Positions 1-5,574 of a stretch of DNA of 7,402 nt are shown here, piece after piece. The notes below the pieces were generated by a model that was not told where the DNA came from, did no database searches, and was given only the letters and a program-made list of their open reading frames with translations. The DNA comes from Vulcanimicrobiota bacterium. Its GTDB lineage: Bacteria; Vulcanimicrobiota; Vulcanimicrobiia; Vulcanimicrobiales; Vulcanimicrobiaceae. A program made the translations under genes and the position numbers. The stretch is taken from assembly GCA_003167055.1 (NCBI GenBank), contig PMUE01000240.1, positions 1-7,402 of the forward strand. The letters run 5' to 3'. Positions within the stretch are counted from its first letter, which is position 1. Each line of letters starts with the position of its first letter.

Positions 1-678
1 GAAGCTGATACGACCAACGGTTGGGAAGAAAAGTCGTTCAGCCTGAGCAGCTACGCCGGACAAACCGTGCAGCTCTATTTCGGCGTCAAAGGCAACGGCT
101 ATTCGAAGGATTACGTCTACGAATATCTCGACGACGTTTCGCTGACCGGAACCGCGACGGCGTCGCCGTCGCCGACACCGACCGCGAGCGCGTCGGCATC
201 GCCCACAGCAAAGCCGACCGCGACGCCTACGGTCGCTCCGACGGCCACACCCACGCCGGCCTACGCCTGTAACAACCCCGGTTTCGTGACCGATCAGAAC
301 GAATTCGCGGCCGGCTCGATTTCGGCCGACCAACTCGTGGACGTGTGCGGCCAAGTCACGCAAGTGTTAGCAAAAAAGACCACCTCCAGCGGCACGCACG
401 GATACTTCTACGTCTCGATTCCGGGCTCGGCTAGCCCCGGGACGATCGAAATCGTCTCTAACCTCACCGCGATGGGTGAGGATCCCAATCCGCCGCCTAC
501 CACGTGGCCGTGGGTTGCCGTCGGCGATTACGTCTACGTGCAGGGCCGCTACTATTACGACAGTTCCAGTAGCCAAGGCATCGACTGGACCGAGGACGAC
601 ACCGATAGCAACTGGGAGCACACCGGTTACGTCGTCGTCTGCAATTCGGCCGGCACGAGCTGTAATTTGTACGAGTAA
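1..678 (+). CDS. Secreted multidomain protein, 3' end, with Pro/Thr/Ser linker and DUF3465-like C-terminal domain (partial)
   Basis: The reading frame is open from base 1 to the TAA at 676-678, giving the last 225 residues of a longer protein whose start lies outside the window. Residues 1 to about 50 look like the end of a beta-sandwich (MAM- or carbohydrate-binding-like): a W..KSFSLSSYAGQTVQLYF stretch and a closing LDDVSLTG strand, typical of extracellular proteins. Residues about 50-88 are a low-complexity Ala/Ser/Pro/Thr linker with TPTP-type repeats. Residues about 89-225 hold four Cys (CNN, DVCGQ, VVCN, SCNL) and a beta-rich domain: a 'GQVTQVL' strand, then 'VGDYVYVQGRYYYD', 'GIDWTEDD' and 'HTGYVVV'. 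This pattern resembles DUF3465, an OB-fold-like family with GxxxWTHxD and GWI motifs. Secretion is inferred from composition; the signal peptide is not visible. Function is unknown. The frame is well supported; the DUF3465 link is tentative. Confidence 0.82.
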   Translation, partial: EADTTNGWEEKSFSLSSYAGQTVQLYFGVKGNGYSKDYVYEYLDDVSLTGTATASPSPTPTASASASPTAKPTATPTVAPTATPTPAYACNNPGFVTDQNEFAAGSISADQLVDVCGQVTQVLAKKTTSSGTHGYFYVSIPGSASPGTIEIVSNLTAMGEDPNPPPTTWPWVAVGDYVYVQGRYYYDSSSSQGIDWTEDDTDSNWEHTGYVVVCNSAGTSCNLYE

Positions 679-694
679 GGCCCTGTGGTATAGT
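667..694 (+). promoter_or_regulatory. Candidate promoter upstream of the dihydrouridine synthase gene
   Basis: A -10-like TATAGT lies at 689-694 (5/6 match to TATAAT), with a poor -35-like TTGTAC at 667-672 (3/6 match) 16 nt upstream, partly inside the end of the preceding gene. Transcription would start near 700-702, only 3-5 nt before the ATG at 705, giving an almost leaderless mRNA. The gap after the secreted-protein gene shows no terminator. Confidence 0.4.
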
Positions 695-715
695 AGGGGG
701 CGCCATGCCCCCTAC
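693..715 (+). repeat. Perfect 9-bp inverted repeat spanning the dus start codon
   Basis: Bases 693-701 (GTAGGGGGC) are exactly complementary to 707-715 (GCCCCCTAC) around a 5-nt loop, GCCAT. The only SD-like tract (AGGGGG, 695-700) lies in one arm. The A and T of the proposed ATG (705-707) lie in the loop and its G is the first base of the other arm. If transcribed in full, the hairpin would hide the ribosome site. It could also be a copy of a dispersed GTAGGGG-type palindrome rather than a dedicated regulator. Confidence 0.7.
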
Positions 716-1712
716 CGTGCCCGCGCTGCGGATCGGCAGCCATCAGATCTGGCCTCCCGTGGTGCTCGCACCCATGTCCGGCGTCACCAACCGGACGATG
801 CGCGCGCTCTATAAGCCTTTTGGTCTCGGCCTGACCGTGACCGAGTTCGTTTCGTCGAACGCGCTAAAGCACACGAACAAGCGCACGATGGAGATGATCG
901 ATCAGCACGGGCTCGAGAAGCCGGTGTCGACGCAGCTCTGGGGCGATGATCCAGCGACGATGGCCGCAGCAGCGAAAGTCGTGCGCGAATGCGGCGCCGA
1001 TATCGTCGACATCAATTTTGGCTGTCCCGCACCCAAGGTGACGAAGACCAATGGCGGATCCGCCTGTCTGCGCGACGTCGATCGCTGCGAGGCGATCATG
1101 CAAGCCGTCGTCGACGCAGTCGATTGTCCGGTCACGATGAAGATGCGTCTGGGTTGGAGCGAGAGCGATCTCGTTTACATCGACGTGGCCAAGCGCGCAC
1201 AAGCCGTTGGCGTGCAAGCGGTGACGCTGCACGCGCGAACCGCGCGCCAGTTCTATAAAGGCAGCGCGGATTGGGAACACATCGCGCGCTTGAAATCGGC
1301 GATCGACATTCCGGTAATCGGTAACGGCGATCTCGAAGATCCGCACGTCGCGATGGAACGCATGCGAGCTAGCGGCGTCGACGCGATCATGCTCGGGCGC
1401 GCTACGCTCGGCAATCCGTGGTTGATTGCGCAGATCGCCGACTTGATGGAGGGACGCGAGATGCGTTCGATGCCGTCGGCCGCCGATCGCCTCCGCTACT
1501 GCATCGTGCATTACCGTGCGATGGTCGATGAGTGGGGTGAAGCGCGCGCGGTTCCGCAAATGCGCAAACACGTGGCGCTTTATCTCAAAGGCATTCCGGG
1601 CGCGGCAGTGTTGCGCGAGCGGATCATGCGGATCGATTCCGCCGACGAAGCGATCGGGGTGATCGAAGAGACGATCGCGCGCGTCGAAGCCTCGGCAATG
1701 GTTGCCGCGTGA
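705..1712 (+). CDS. dusB: tRNA-dihydrouridine synthase, DusB type
   Basis: This cytoplasmic flavoenzyme reduces specific uridines in the tRNA D-loop to dihydrouridine using FMN and NADPH. The 335-residue length is normal for the family. The N-terminal TIM barrel opens with LAPMSGVTNR (21-30), the FMN-binding start. The catalytic Cys is C107 in NFGCPAPKV (104-112), matching the NMGCP.KKV motif of DusB, and is followed by GGSACLRD. MKMRLGW (145-151) carries the FMN/substrate Lys and Arg. HARTARQFYKGSADW (176-190), IPVIGNGDL (202-210) and the phosphate-binding GVDAIMLGRATLGNPW (224-239) are all intact. Residues from about 250 form the helical RNA-binding domain. The ATG at 705 is used because it follows AGGGGG at 4-nt spacing, but it sits inside a palindrome; GTG at 717 is the alternative and would lose only four residues. 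The B subgroup is assigned from motifs. The next gene starts 1 nt after its stop. Confidence 0.93.
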   Translation: MPPTVPALRIGSHQIWPPVVLAPMSGVTNRTMRALYKPFGLGLTVTEFVSSNALKHTNKRTMEMIDQHGLEKPVSTQLWGDDPATMAAAAKVVRECGADIVDINFGCPAPKVTKTNGGSACLRDVDRCEAIMQAVVDAVDCPVTMKMRLGWSESDLVYIDVAKRAQAVGVQAVTLHARTARQFYKGSADWEHIARLKSAIDIPVIGNGDLEDPHVAMERMRASGVDAIMLGRATLGNPWLIAQIADLMEGREMRSMPSAADRLRYCIVHYRAMVDEWGEARAVPQMRKHVALYLKGIPGAAVLRERIMRIDSADEAIGVIEETIARVEASAMVAA

Positions 1713-1713
1713 C

Positions 1714-2484
1714 GTGGCTATCTCGGTCGAGCTCGTTCGCTGTTTGACCAACGTGCGGGAGCTGTATCAACTGCCGCCCACCTTCGAACGTTTCCAAAGG
1801 TATCTCGACCTCGTCCGCGTGGACACGGGCACGCAGGCGTTGCCGCTATCGAAACTCAACCCGATGGCAAAGGAGCATGCGCTCGCGTATGTCGAGCAGC
1901 TGCTTACGCTCGGTGCGGAAGATTACGCCTTCGCTGCGGCAAGTGACGCGGCATCTCGGCTCGATGGCGACGATGCCCTCAAAGTATTGCTCGTGCTGAT
2001 GGACGACGCGAAGGGCGGCTGGACGAATCGCGCCTTCTCCGAGTTCGCGCATCAGTGTGAGAATAAGTATGAGGTTGCGCACGGCTGGGCGATCGTCGCA
2101 GTTTGGACGGCCGAAGAGCCGGCAGCGGAGCTTCTGCGCATGCGTGCATTCGAATCGGTATATCGTACGGTCGATGAACGACGAAACGGCCCCGTGCGCA
2201 CGCTGCGCCAGATCCTCGATCGCGAAGGGCGTACGATGCGCTTTGCCGGACACGAGCGGCGGTACGATGACGCGACGCTGCGGCTAATTCGCGAGCGCAT
2301 CGAGCCGCATTTGGATTCGCACGCCGCGCCGATCGTTATGGCGGCGCTCTACGGCGACGTGATCGCGGAATCGCTTGGCTATCCGCCGCTCGGCGTTCCT
2401 GATCGCGGCGGCTATGAGCTGGCGCTAGTGGACGCCCTAGAAAGCGAAAAGGGACTCAAGCGGGTGGCTCGCGGCGGGACTTGA
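1714..2484 (+). CDS. Conserved-looking hypothetical protein, soluble, downstream of dus
   Basis: I do not recognise a family. The product is about 256 residues, acidic/basic mixed, with no signal peptide, membrane segment or metal motif, and looks largely helical. Recognisable blocks are FERFQRYLDLV (24-34), a KLNPMAKEHALAYVEQLL segment (47-64), two Ala/Leu-rich helices (71-97), a WTNRAFSEFAHQ stretch (103-114) and a C-terminal LGYPPLGVPDRGGYELALVDALE region (221-243). The GTG at 1714 begins 1 nt after the dus stop (1710-1712), so translation is probably coupled. A TTG at 1702 is in frame and would add four residues while overlapping dus. No SD sequence helps decide. Codon use matches its neighbours and the frame stays open for over 770 bases, which supports a real gene. 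Cotranscription with dus and the aminotransferase is likely; it does not prove a shared role. Confidence 0.8.
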   Translation: MAISVELVRCLTNVRELYQLPPTFERFQRYLDLVRVDTGTQALPLSKLNPMAKEHALAYVEQLLTLGAEDYAFAAASDAASRLDGDDALKVLLVLMDDAKGGWTNRAFSEFAHQCENKYEVAHGWAIVAVWTAEEPAAELLRMRAFESVYRTVDERRNGPVRTLRQILDREGRTMRFAGHERRYDDATLRLIRERIEPHLDSHAAPIVMAALYGDVIAESLGYPPLGVPDRGGYELALVDALESEKGLKRVARGGT

Positions 2485-2494
2485 AGAAACCAAA

Positions 2495-3754
2495 GTGACA
2501 CGAGGAACCGTCGAAGATCTCGCTGCTGAGGCATTCGAGAATTATAAGAACTTCATCAATCCGCCGTTGGCGCGAGTGATGAAGCTTTCCGGTTCGCCGG
2601 TCGAAGTGCGCGCGTCGGGCACCACGATCTGGGATCAAAACGGCAAAGCCTATCTCGACTTTGCCGGCGGCTACGGTGTGTTCACGCTCGGGCATTCGCA
2701 TCCGCGCGTTCTTGCGGCGGTGCGCGAGCAGATGGAGCGCATGTCGCTCTCAGGCAAGACGATGTTCAACGTCGTGCTCGGGCGCGCGGCAAAACGTCTC
2801 GCCGAGATTGCGCCGGGCGATCTGCAACTGTCGTTCTGGTGTAACAGCGGAACCGAGGCGCTCGAAGGTGCAATCAAACTCGCGCGCGCCGCGACCGGGC
2901 GCGGAAAAATCGTCGCCACGCACGGCGCGTATCACGGCAAGACGCTCGGCGCGCTCTCGATCAGCGGACGCGAAGCCTTTCAAGAACCGTTTCGCCCGTT
3001 GCTTGCTGACGTCGCGCACGTGCCGTTCGCCGATGCATCCGAGCTCGATGGCGCATTACACGATGCCGCCGCGTTTGTTGTCGAGCCGGTGCAGGGCGAA
3101 GGCGGCGTCAACGTTCCGCCGGCCGGGTATTTGCGCGCGGTGCGTGCGGCCTGCGATCGCGCGGGCGCGCTCTTCATCGCCGACGAAGTCCAGACCGGGC
3201 TCGGTCGCTGCGGTTATCGCTTCGCGTGCGAGCGCGACGGCGTGGTGCCCGATGTGATGACGCTGGCCAAGGGGCTCTCCGGCGGCGTCATACCGGTGGG
3301 GGCGTACATCGCGCGACCCGACGTGTGGAATCGCGCCTACGCGAAAGCGCCGCTGGTGCACACCTCGACCTTCGGCGGCAGCGAGATCGCGTGCGCGGCG
3401 GCGCTTGCGGCGATGGACGTGTTGATCGAAGATGATCTGGTCGCCAATGCGCGCGCGCGCGGTGAGCAGCTGCTCGACGGCTGCCGTACGATTGCGCTCG
3501 AGTATCCGCAGGTCATCCGTGAAGCCCGCGGCCTCGGACTGCTAGTCGGCGTCGAGCTGACGAGTGAAGGCTACGGCGGCTGGATCATTCCGGAGATGCT
3601 CAAGGCCGGTGTCACCGCCGCCTGGACGCTCAACCAGCAGCGCGTCATTCGCCTCGAGCCGCCGCTGATCGTAAGCGAAAGCGAAGTCGACATCGCGCTC
3701 GGTGCATTTTCCGCAGGGGTGGCGGCTGCCGCCGAGAAGCTCGGGCATTTGTGA
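2495..3754 (+). CDS. Class III PLP aminotransferase, putrescine aminotransferase (PatA)-like
   Basis: This fold type I PLP enzyme should move an amino group between a terminal amine (putrescine, or an omega-amino acid such as acetylornithine) and a 2-oxo acid. The 419-residue protein has every core motif: the PLP-phosphate loop NSGTEA (117-122), GAYHGKTLGAL (144-154), EPVQGEGG (197-204), D230 of ADEVQTGLGR contacting the pyridine nitrogen, the Schiff-base K259 in TLAKGLSGG, and T291-T292-like HTSTFGG (289-295). Similarity to E. coli PatA runs to the end, notably FGGSEIACAAALA and the TLNxxxxIRLEPPL block (378-391); it lacks part of PatA's longer N-terminus (E. coli about 459 residues). The GTG at 2495 keeps the expected N-terminal helix; the next in-frame ATG (2579) would remove it. 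It begins 10 nt after the previous stop without a strong SD. Putrescine is the best guess for substrate; acetylornithine, lysine or another diamine cannot be excluded. Confidence 0.88.
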   Translation: MTRGTVEDLAAEAFENYKNFINPPLARVMKLSGSPVEVRASGTTIWDQNGKAYLDFAGGYGVFTLGHSHPRVLAAVREQMERMSLSGKTMFNVVLGRAAKRLAEIAPGDLQLSFWCNSGTEALEGAIKLARAATGRGKIVATHGAYHGKTLGALSISGREAFQEPFRPLLADVAHVPFADASELDGALHDAAAFVVEPVQGEGGVNVPPAGYLRAVRAACDRAGALFIADEVQTGLGRCGYRFACERDGVVPDVMTLAKGLSGGVIPVGAYIARPDVWNRAYAKAPLVHTSTFGGSEIACAAALAAMDVLIEDDLVANARARGEQLLDGCRTIALEYPQVIREARGLGLLVGVELTSEGYGGWIIPEMLKAGVTAAWTLNQQRVIRLEPPLIVSESEVDIALGAFSAGVAAAAEKLGHL

Positions 3755-3756
3755 GC

Positions 3757-3785
3757 GCCGTGCCCCAAGTGTTCGATGTATAACG
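3757..3785 (+). repeat. Left terminal inverted repeat of the intergenic element
   Basis: This 29-base arm begins 2 nt after the aminotransferase stop codon (GCCGTGCCCCAAGTG at its outer end, TATAACG at its inner end) and is complementary at 28/29 positions to 3991-4019. Confidence 0.85.
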
Positions 3786-3892
3786 TCGCGTGCGCCGAAG
3801 CGCGCCGACGAGACGCGAGGAGGGGGCATAGCCCTAGTTCTGTGACCGACGAGCAACGAAGTCGGCGCAGATTCGCCGCCGCGACCCGAAGG

Positions 3893-3991
3893 GCTAGCGG
3901 TATGGCGTTCTGGAACTTCGTCGCTCTTCGCTCGCAAAGCATTGCTTTTGTCGCTCATCGCTCCTCGCTCGAGCTCCGCCATACCGCTAGC
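3893..3991. repeat. Inner 15-bp inverted repeat enclosing a 69-nt loop
   Basis: GCTAGCGGTATGGCG at 3893-3907 is the exact reverse complement of 3977-3991. The right arm shares base 3991 with the terminal repeat, so the two stems meet without a gap. The loop carries TCGCTCN heptads at 3921-3934 and 3951-3971. Confidence 0.8.
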
Positions 3992-4019
3992 GTTATACGT
4001 CGAACACTTGGGGCACGGC
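3991..4019 (-). repeat. Right terminal inverted repeat of the intergenic element
   Basis: This 29-base arm ends 5 nt before the ATG of the START-domain gene, so the element supplies nearly the whole immediate upstream region of that gene. Its GGGG (4010-4013) is too far from the ATG and too poor a match to be a convincing ribosome site. Confidence 0.85.
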
Positions 4020-4024
4020 ACTAA

Positions 4025-4459
4025 ATGCCCTACGTCGAATCTCGGATCGCGATCGCCGCCTCGGCACGCGCGGTCTACGAACTTGCCAAGGACCAAGAGC
4101 GCTTCCCCGAGTTCATGCCCGACGTCGAGACCGTCAATGTCCTCGAACGTCATCCGGACCGGGTGATTTCGCGTTGGAAAACGTTGGTGGAAGAGGCGCC
4201 GATCGAGTGGACCGAGGAAGATCGCTTCGACGATGGAGCGTTGCGCATCGACTACGCGCTGCTCGAGGGCGATCTGGATACGTTCGAGGGCGCCTGGACA
4301 TTCGAAGAGCGCGACGGCTTGACGCACGTGCTGCTCACCGTGGAGTATGATTTCGGAGTGCCGACGCTCGCTGAGCTGATCGGCCCGACGTTGCAGAAGA
4401 AGGTGCTCGAGAACAGCGAGATGATGCTCAAGGCGCTCAAGATGCAGGCCGAACAATGA
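4025..4459 (+). CDS. START/SRPBCC-fold protein (polyketide cyclase / COQ10-like)
   Basis: This 144-residue cytoplasmic protein has the START-like helix-grip fold, which encloses a hydrophobic cavity for lipids, quinones or polyketides. Evidence is the opening strand YVESRIAIAASARAVYELA (3-21) followed by the family's ERFPEFMPDVETVNVLE block (25-41), the central W..EDRFD strands (62-69), YALLEGDLDTFEGAWTF (77-93), a VEYDF strand (106-110) and the long C-terminal helix (about 116-143) ending KKVLENSEMMLKALK. The length is normal for single-domain members such as COQ10/RatA-like proteins. No catalytic residues can be assigned. The ATG at 4025 is fixed by the upstream in-frame context and the good N-terminal match; the upstream bases come from the palindromic element and lack an SD. 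Its stop overlaps the next start as ATGA. The pairing with an AAR-like reductase suggests it may bind an acyl or other hydrophobic ligand, which is inference. Confidence 0.87.
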   Translation: MPYVESRIAIAASARAVYELAKDQERFPEFMPDVETVNVLERHPDRVISRWKTLVEEAPIEWTEEDRFDDGALRIDYALLEGDLDTFEGAWTFEERDGLTHVLLTVEYDFGVPTLAELIGPTLQKKVLENSEMMLKALKMQAEQ

Positions 4460-5574
4460 AGTTCTGCTTTGTGATCCATCCGCTTTCGCTCGAAGACGTC
4501 GCTCGGTACGAGCCCGGCGCCGCCGGCAAAGGCGCGCCGATCGTTCGCAAGATCATGGAGTGGATGCCGCCGTGGGCCACCGTGCATATCACCGGCGTGC
4601 GCACGCCGGACGGTCGCGAGACCGAGGGCTGGTTCGTCACCGCGCCTCTGCTGCCCGAACAGATGATGGAGTTTCCGCGCGAAGAGGTCTACAAGCGCAT
4701 CGTGCGCGCGATCGAGATCGGCGCGGAACTTGGTGCAGAGGTGGCGGGGCTCGGTGCGTTCACCGGTGTCGTCGGTGACGGCGGTATTACGGTCGCCGAG
4801 CGCGCGCCGATTCCGGTGACGACCGGCAACTCGCTGACGATCGCTGCCGGTATCCAGAGTTTCTTTCGCGGCGCGCGCGAGATGAGCGTCGATCCTGCGA
4901 CGGCAACCGTGGCGGTCATCGGCGCGACCGGCTCGATCGGAGGCGCCTGCGTAAAACTCATCGCACCGCACGTCAAGCACATCGTCCTCGTCGCGCGCAA
5001 CAACACGCGCCTGGCGAAGTTCTACGAGCAGATGAAGGCCGAGCTGCCGTGCGAGGTCTCATACACGACCGACATCTCCGCGGCAGTGCGCCGGTCGCAA
5101 CTGATTCTTACCGCGACATCGTCGACCCAAGATATCATTCAACCCGAGGACCTGCTGCCCGGCGCGGTCGTGTGCGAACTATCCTTGCCGCACGACGTCA
5201 GCCGCCGCGTCGCATTGGAGCGACCTGACGTGCTCGTGACCGAAGGCGGCAATATGGTCGTGCCGGGTAATCCGCGCTTCGATCGCGTGCGCGAGCCGGG
5301 TCTGGAATTCGATTTGAACCTGCCGCCGCGCACCGCACTGGCGTGCATGAGCGAGACGATGGTGCTCGCGCTCGAGCATCGGGCCGAGTGCTACACGCTC
5401 GGCCGCGGCATCGACGTCAACAAAGTAATCGAGATCGAGGAGCTAGCGAAACGCGCCGGGTTCACACTCGCCGACATGCGCGCCTTCGACACCGCCATCA
5501 CGCCCGAAAAAATCGCCGCCACGCGCGAAGCCGCGACCCTTCGACAAGCTCAGGGTGACAGGGTGGGGACGTGA
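4456..5574 (+). CDS. AAR-like NAD(P)-dependent reductase (COG5322; acyl-ACP reductase / predicted dehydrogenase)
   Basis: This 372-residue protein resembles cyanobacterial long-chain acyl-ACP reductase, which forms fatty aldehydes from acyl-ACP with NADPH. Shared landmarks, in order, are the N-terminal FVIHPLSLED segment (5-14), ITGxxxxGxxETEGWFVTAPLLPEQM (45-70), AEVAGLGAFTGVV (94-106; AAR has SALGGFSS), TTGNSLT (122-128; AAR TTGNTHT), and a Rossmann nucleotide site VAVIGATGSIGG (152-163) followed by LVARNNTRL (178-186). C297 in TALACMSETMVLALE lines up with the acyl-accepting Cys of AAR (FACFAEAMLLEFE). The ATG at 4456 overlaps the previous stop. Residues 361-372 are encoded by a dispersed-type repeat, so the tail is unlikely to matter for catalysis. 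No aldehyde-deformylating oxygenase is in the window. Acyl-ACP specificity is unproven; another thioester or an amino-acid-derived substrate is possible. Confidence 0.83.
   Translation: MKFCFVIHPLSLEDVARYEPGAAGKGAPIVRKIMEWMPPWATVHITGVRTPDGRETEGWFVTAPLLPEQMMEFPREEVYKRIVRAIEIGAELGAEVAGLGAFTGVVGDGGITVAERAPIPVTTGNSLTIAAGIQSFFRGAREMSVDPATATVAVIGATGSIGGACVKLIAPHVKHIVLVARNNTRLAKFYEQMKAELPCEVSYTTDISAAVRRSQLILTATSSTQDIIQPEDLLPGAVVCELSLPHDVSRRVALERPDVLVTEGGNMVVPGNPRFDRVREPGLEFDLNLPPRTALACMSETMVLALEHRAECYTLGRGIDVNKVIEIEELAKRAGFTLADMRAFDTAITPEKIAATREAATLRQAQGDRVGT
5537..5560. repeat. Dispersed palindromic repeat (CCCTTCGACAAGCTCAGGG type) inside a gene end
   Basis: The unit CCCTTCGACAAGCTCAGGG plus GTGACA occupies 5537-5560. 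ACCCT (5536-5540) pairs with AGGGT (5552-5556). This motif is familiar to me as a widespread interspersed repeat in many bacterial genomes, often read as LRQAQGD or STSSG in predicted proteins. Here it encodes the TLRQAQGD tail of the AAR-like protein and lies 10 nt before the next start codon. Only one copy is in the window. Confidence 0.72.

Larger units (their letters stand above)
3757..4019. repeat. Intergenic palindromic element with 29-bp terminal inverted repeats (MITE-like)
   Basis: The 270 bases between the aminotransferase and the START gene are nearly filled by one structured element. The ends, 3757-3785 and 3991-4019, are inverted copies matching at 28 of 29 positions (single T/C difference at 3777). 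Inside, 3893-3907 and 3977-3991 form a second, perfect 15-bp inverted repeat whose right arm abuts the terminal arm, and 3802-3809 pairs with 3861-3868 (GCGCCGAC/GTCGGCGC). Small hairpins occur at 3824-3834 and 3936-3948. There is no transposase and no clear target duplication (TGTGAGC on the left, ACTAAAT on the right). Open frames through it on both strands follow from its base composition and symmetry and are not called as genes. A MITE-like or REPIN-like dispersed repeat is the best interpretation; a structured RNA leader is the alternative. Confidence 0.78.

Noticed and set aside
178..252. Tandem DNA repeat in the Pro/Thr/Ser region
   Set aside because: The repetition is at the level of amino-acid composition (ACG/CCG/TCG/GCG codons) without a fixed DNA unit, so it is reported as a protein linker only.
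864..1751. Antisense open frame of about 295 codons opposite dus
   Set aside because: It mirrors the complete, motif-bearing dihydrouridine synthase. Its composition is His/Arg/Asp-rich, typical of a shadow frame in GC-rich DNA.
3936..3950. Possible Rho-independent terminator (AAAGC-ATT-GCTTTT)
   Set aside because: The stem is only 5 bp and AT-rich and the T run is four bases inside the loop of a larger palindrome, so it is not a convincing terminator.
3757..4019. CRISPR array
   Set aside because: Repeats are inverted rather than direct with regular spacers, and the heptads are far too short.
3776..4024. Open frame of 82 codons within the intergenic element, ending just before the START ATG
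   Set aside because: It lies almost wholly in inverted-repeat sequence, so its codons reflect the repeat structure. The Arg-rich product has no domain, and there is no ribosome site.
3542..4456. Long antisense open frame of about 304 codons
   Set aside because: It runs opposite the aminotransferase and START genes and straight through the palindromic element. It has no recognisable motif and is explained by high-GC codon bias on the sense strand.
4252..4980. Antisense open frame of about 242 codons
   Set aside because: It spans the junction of two well-supported sense genes and has the composition of a shadow frame.
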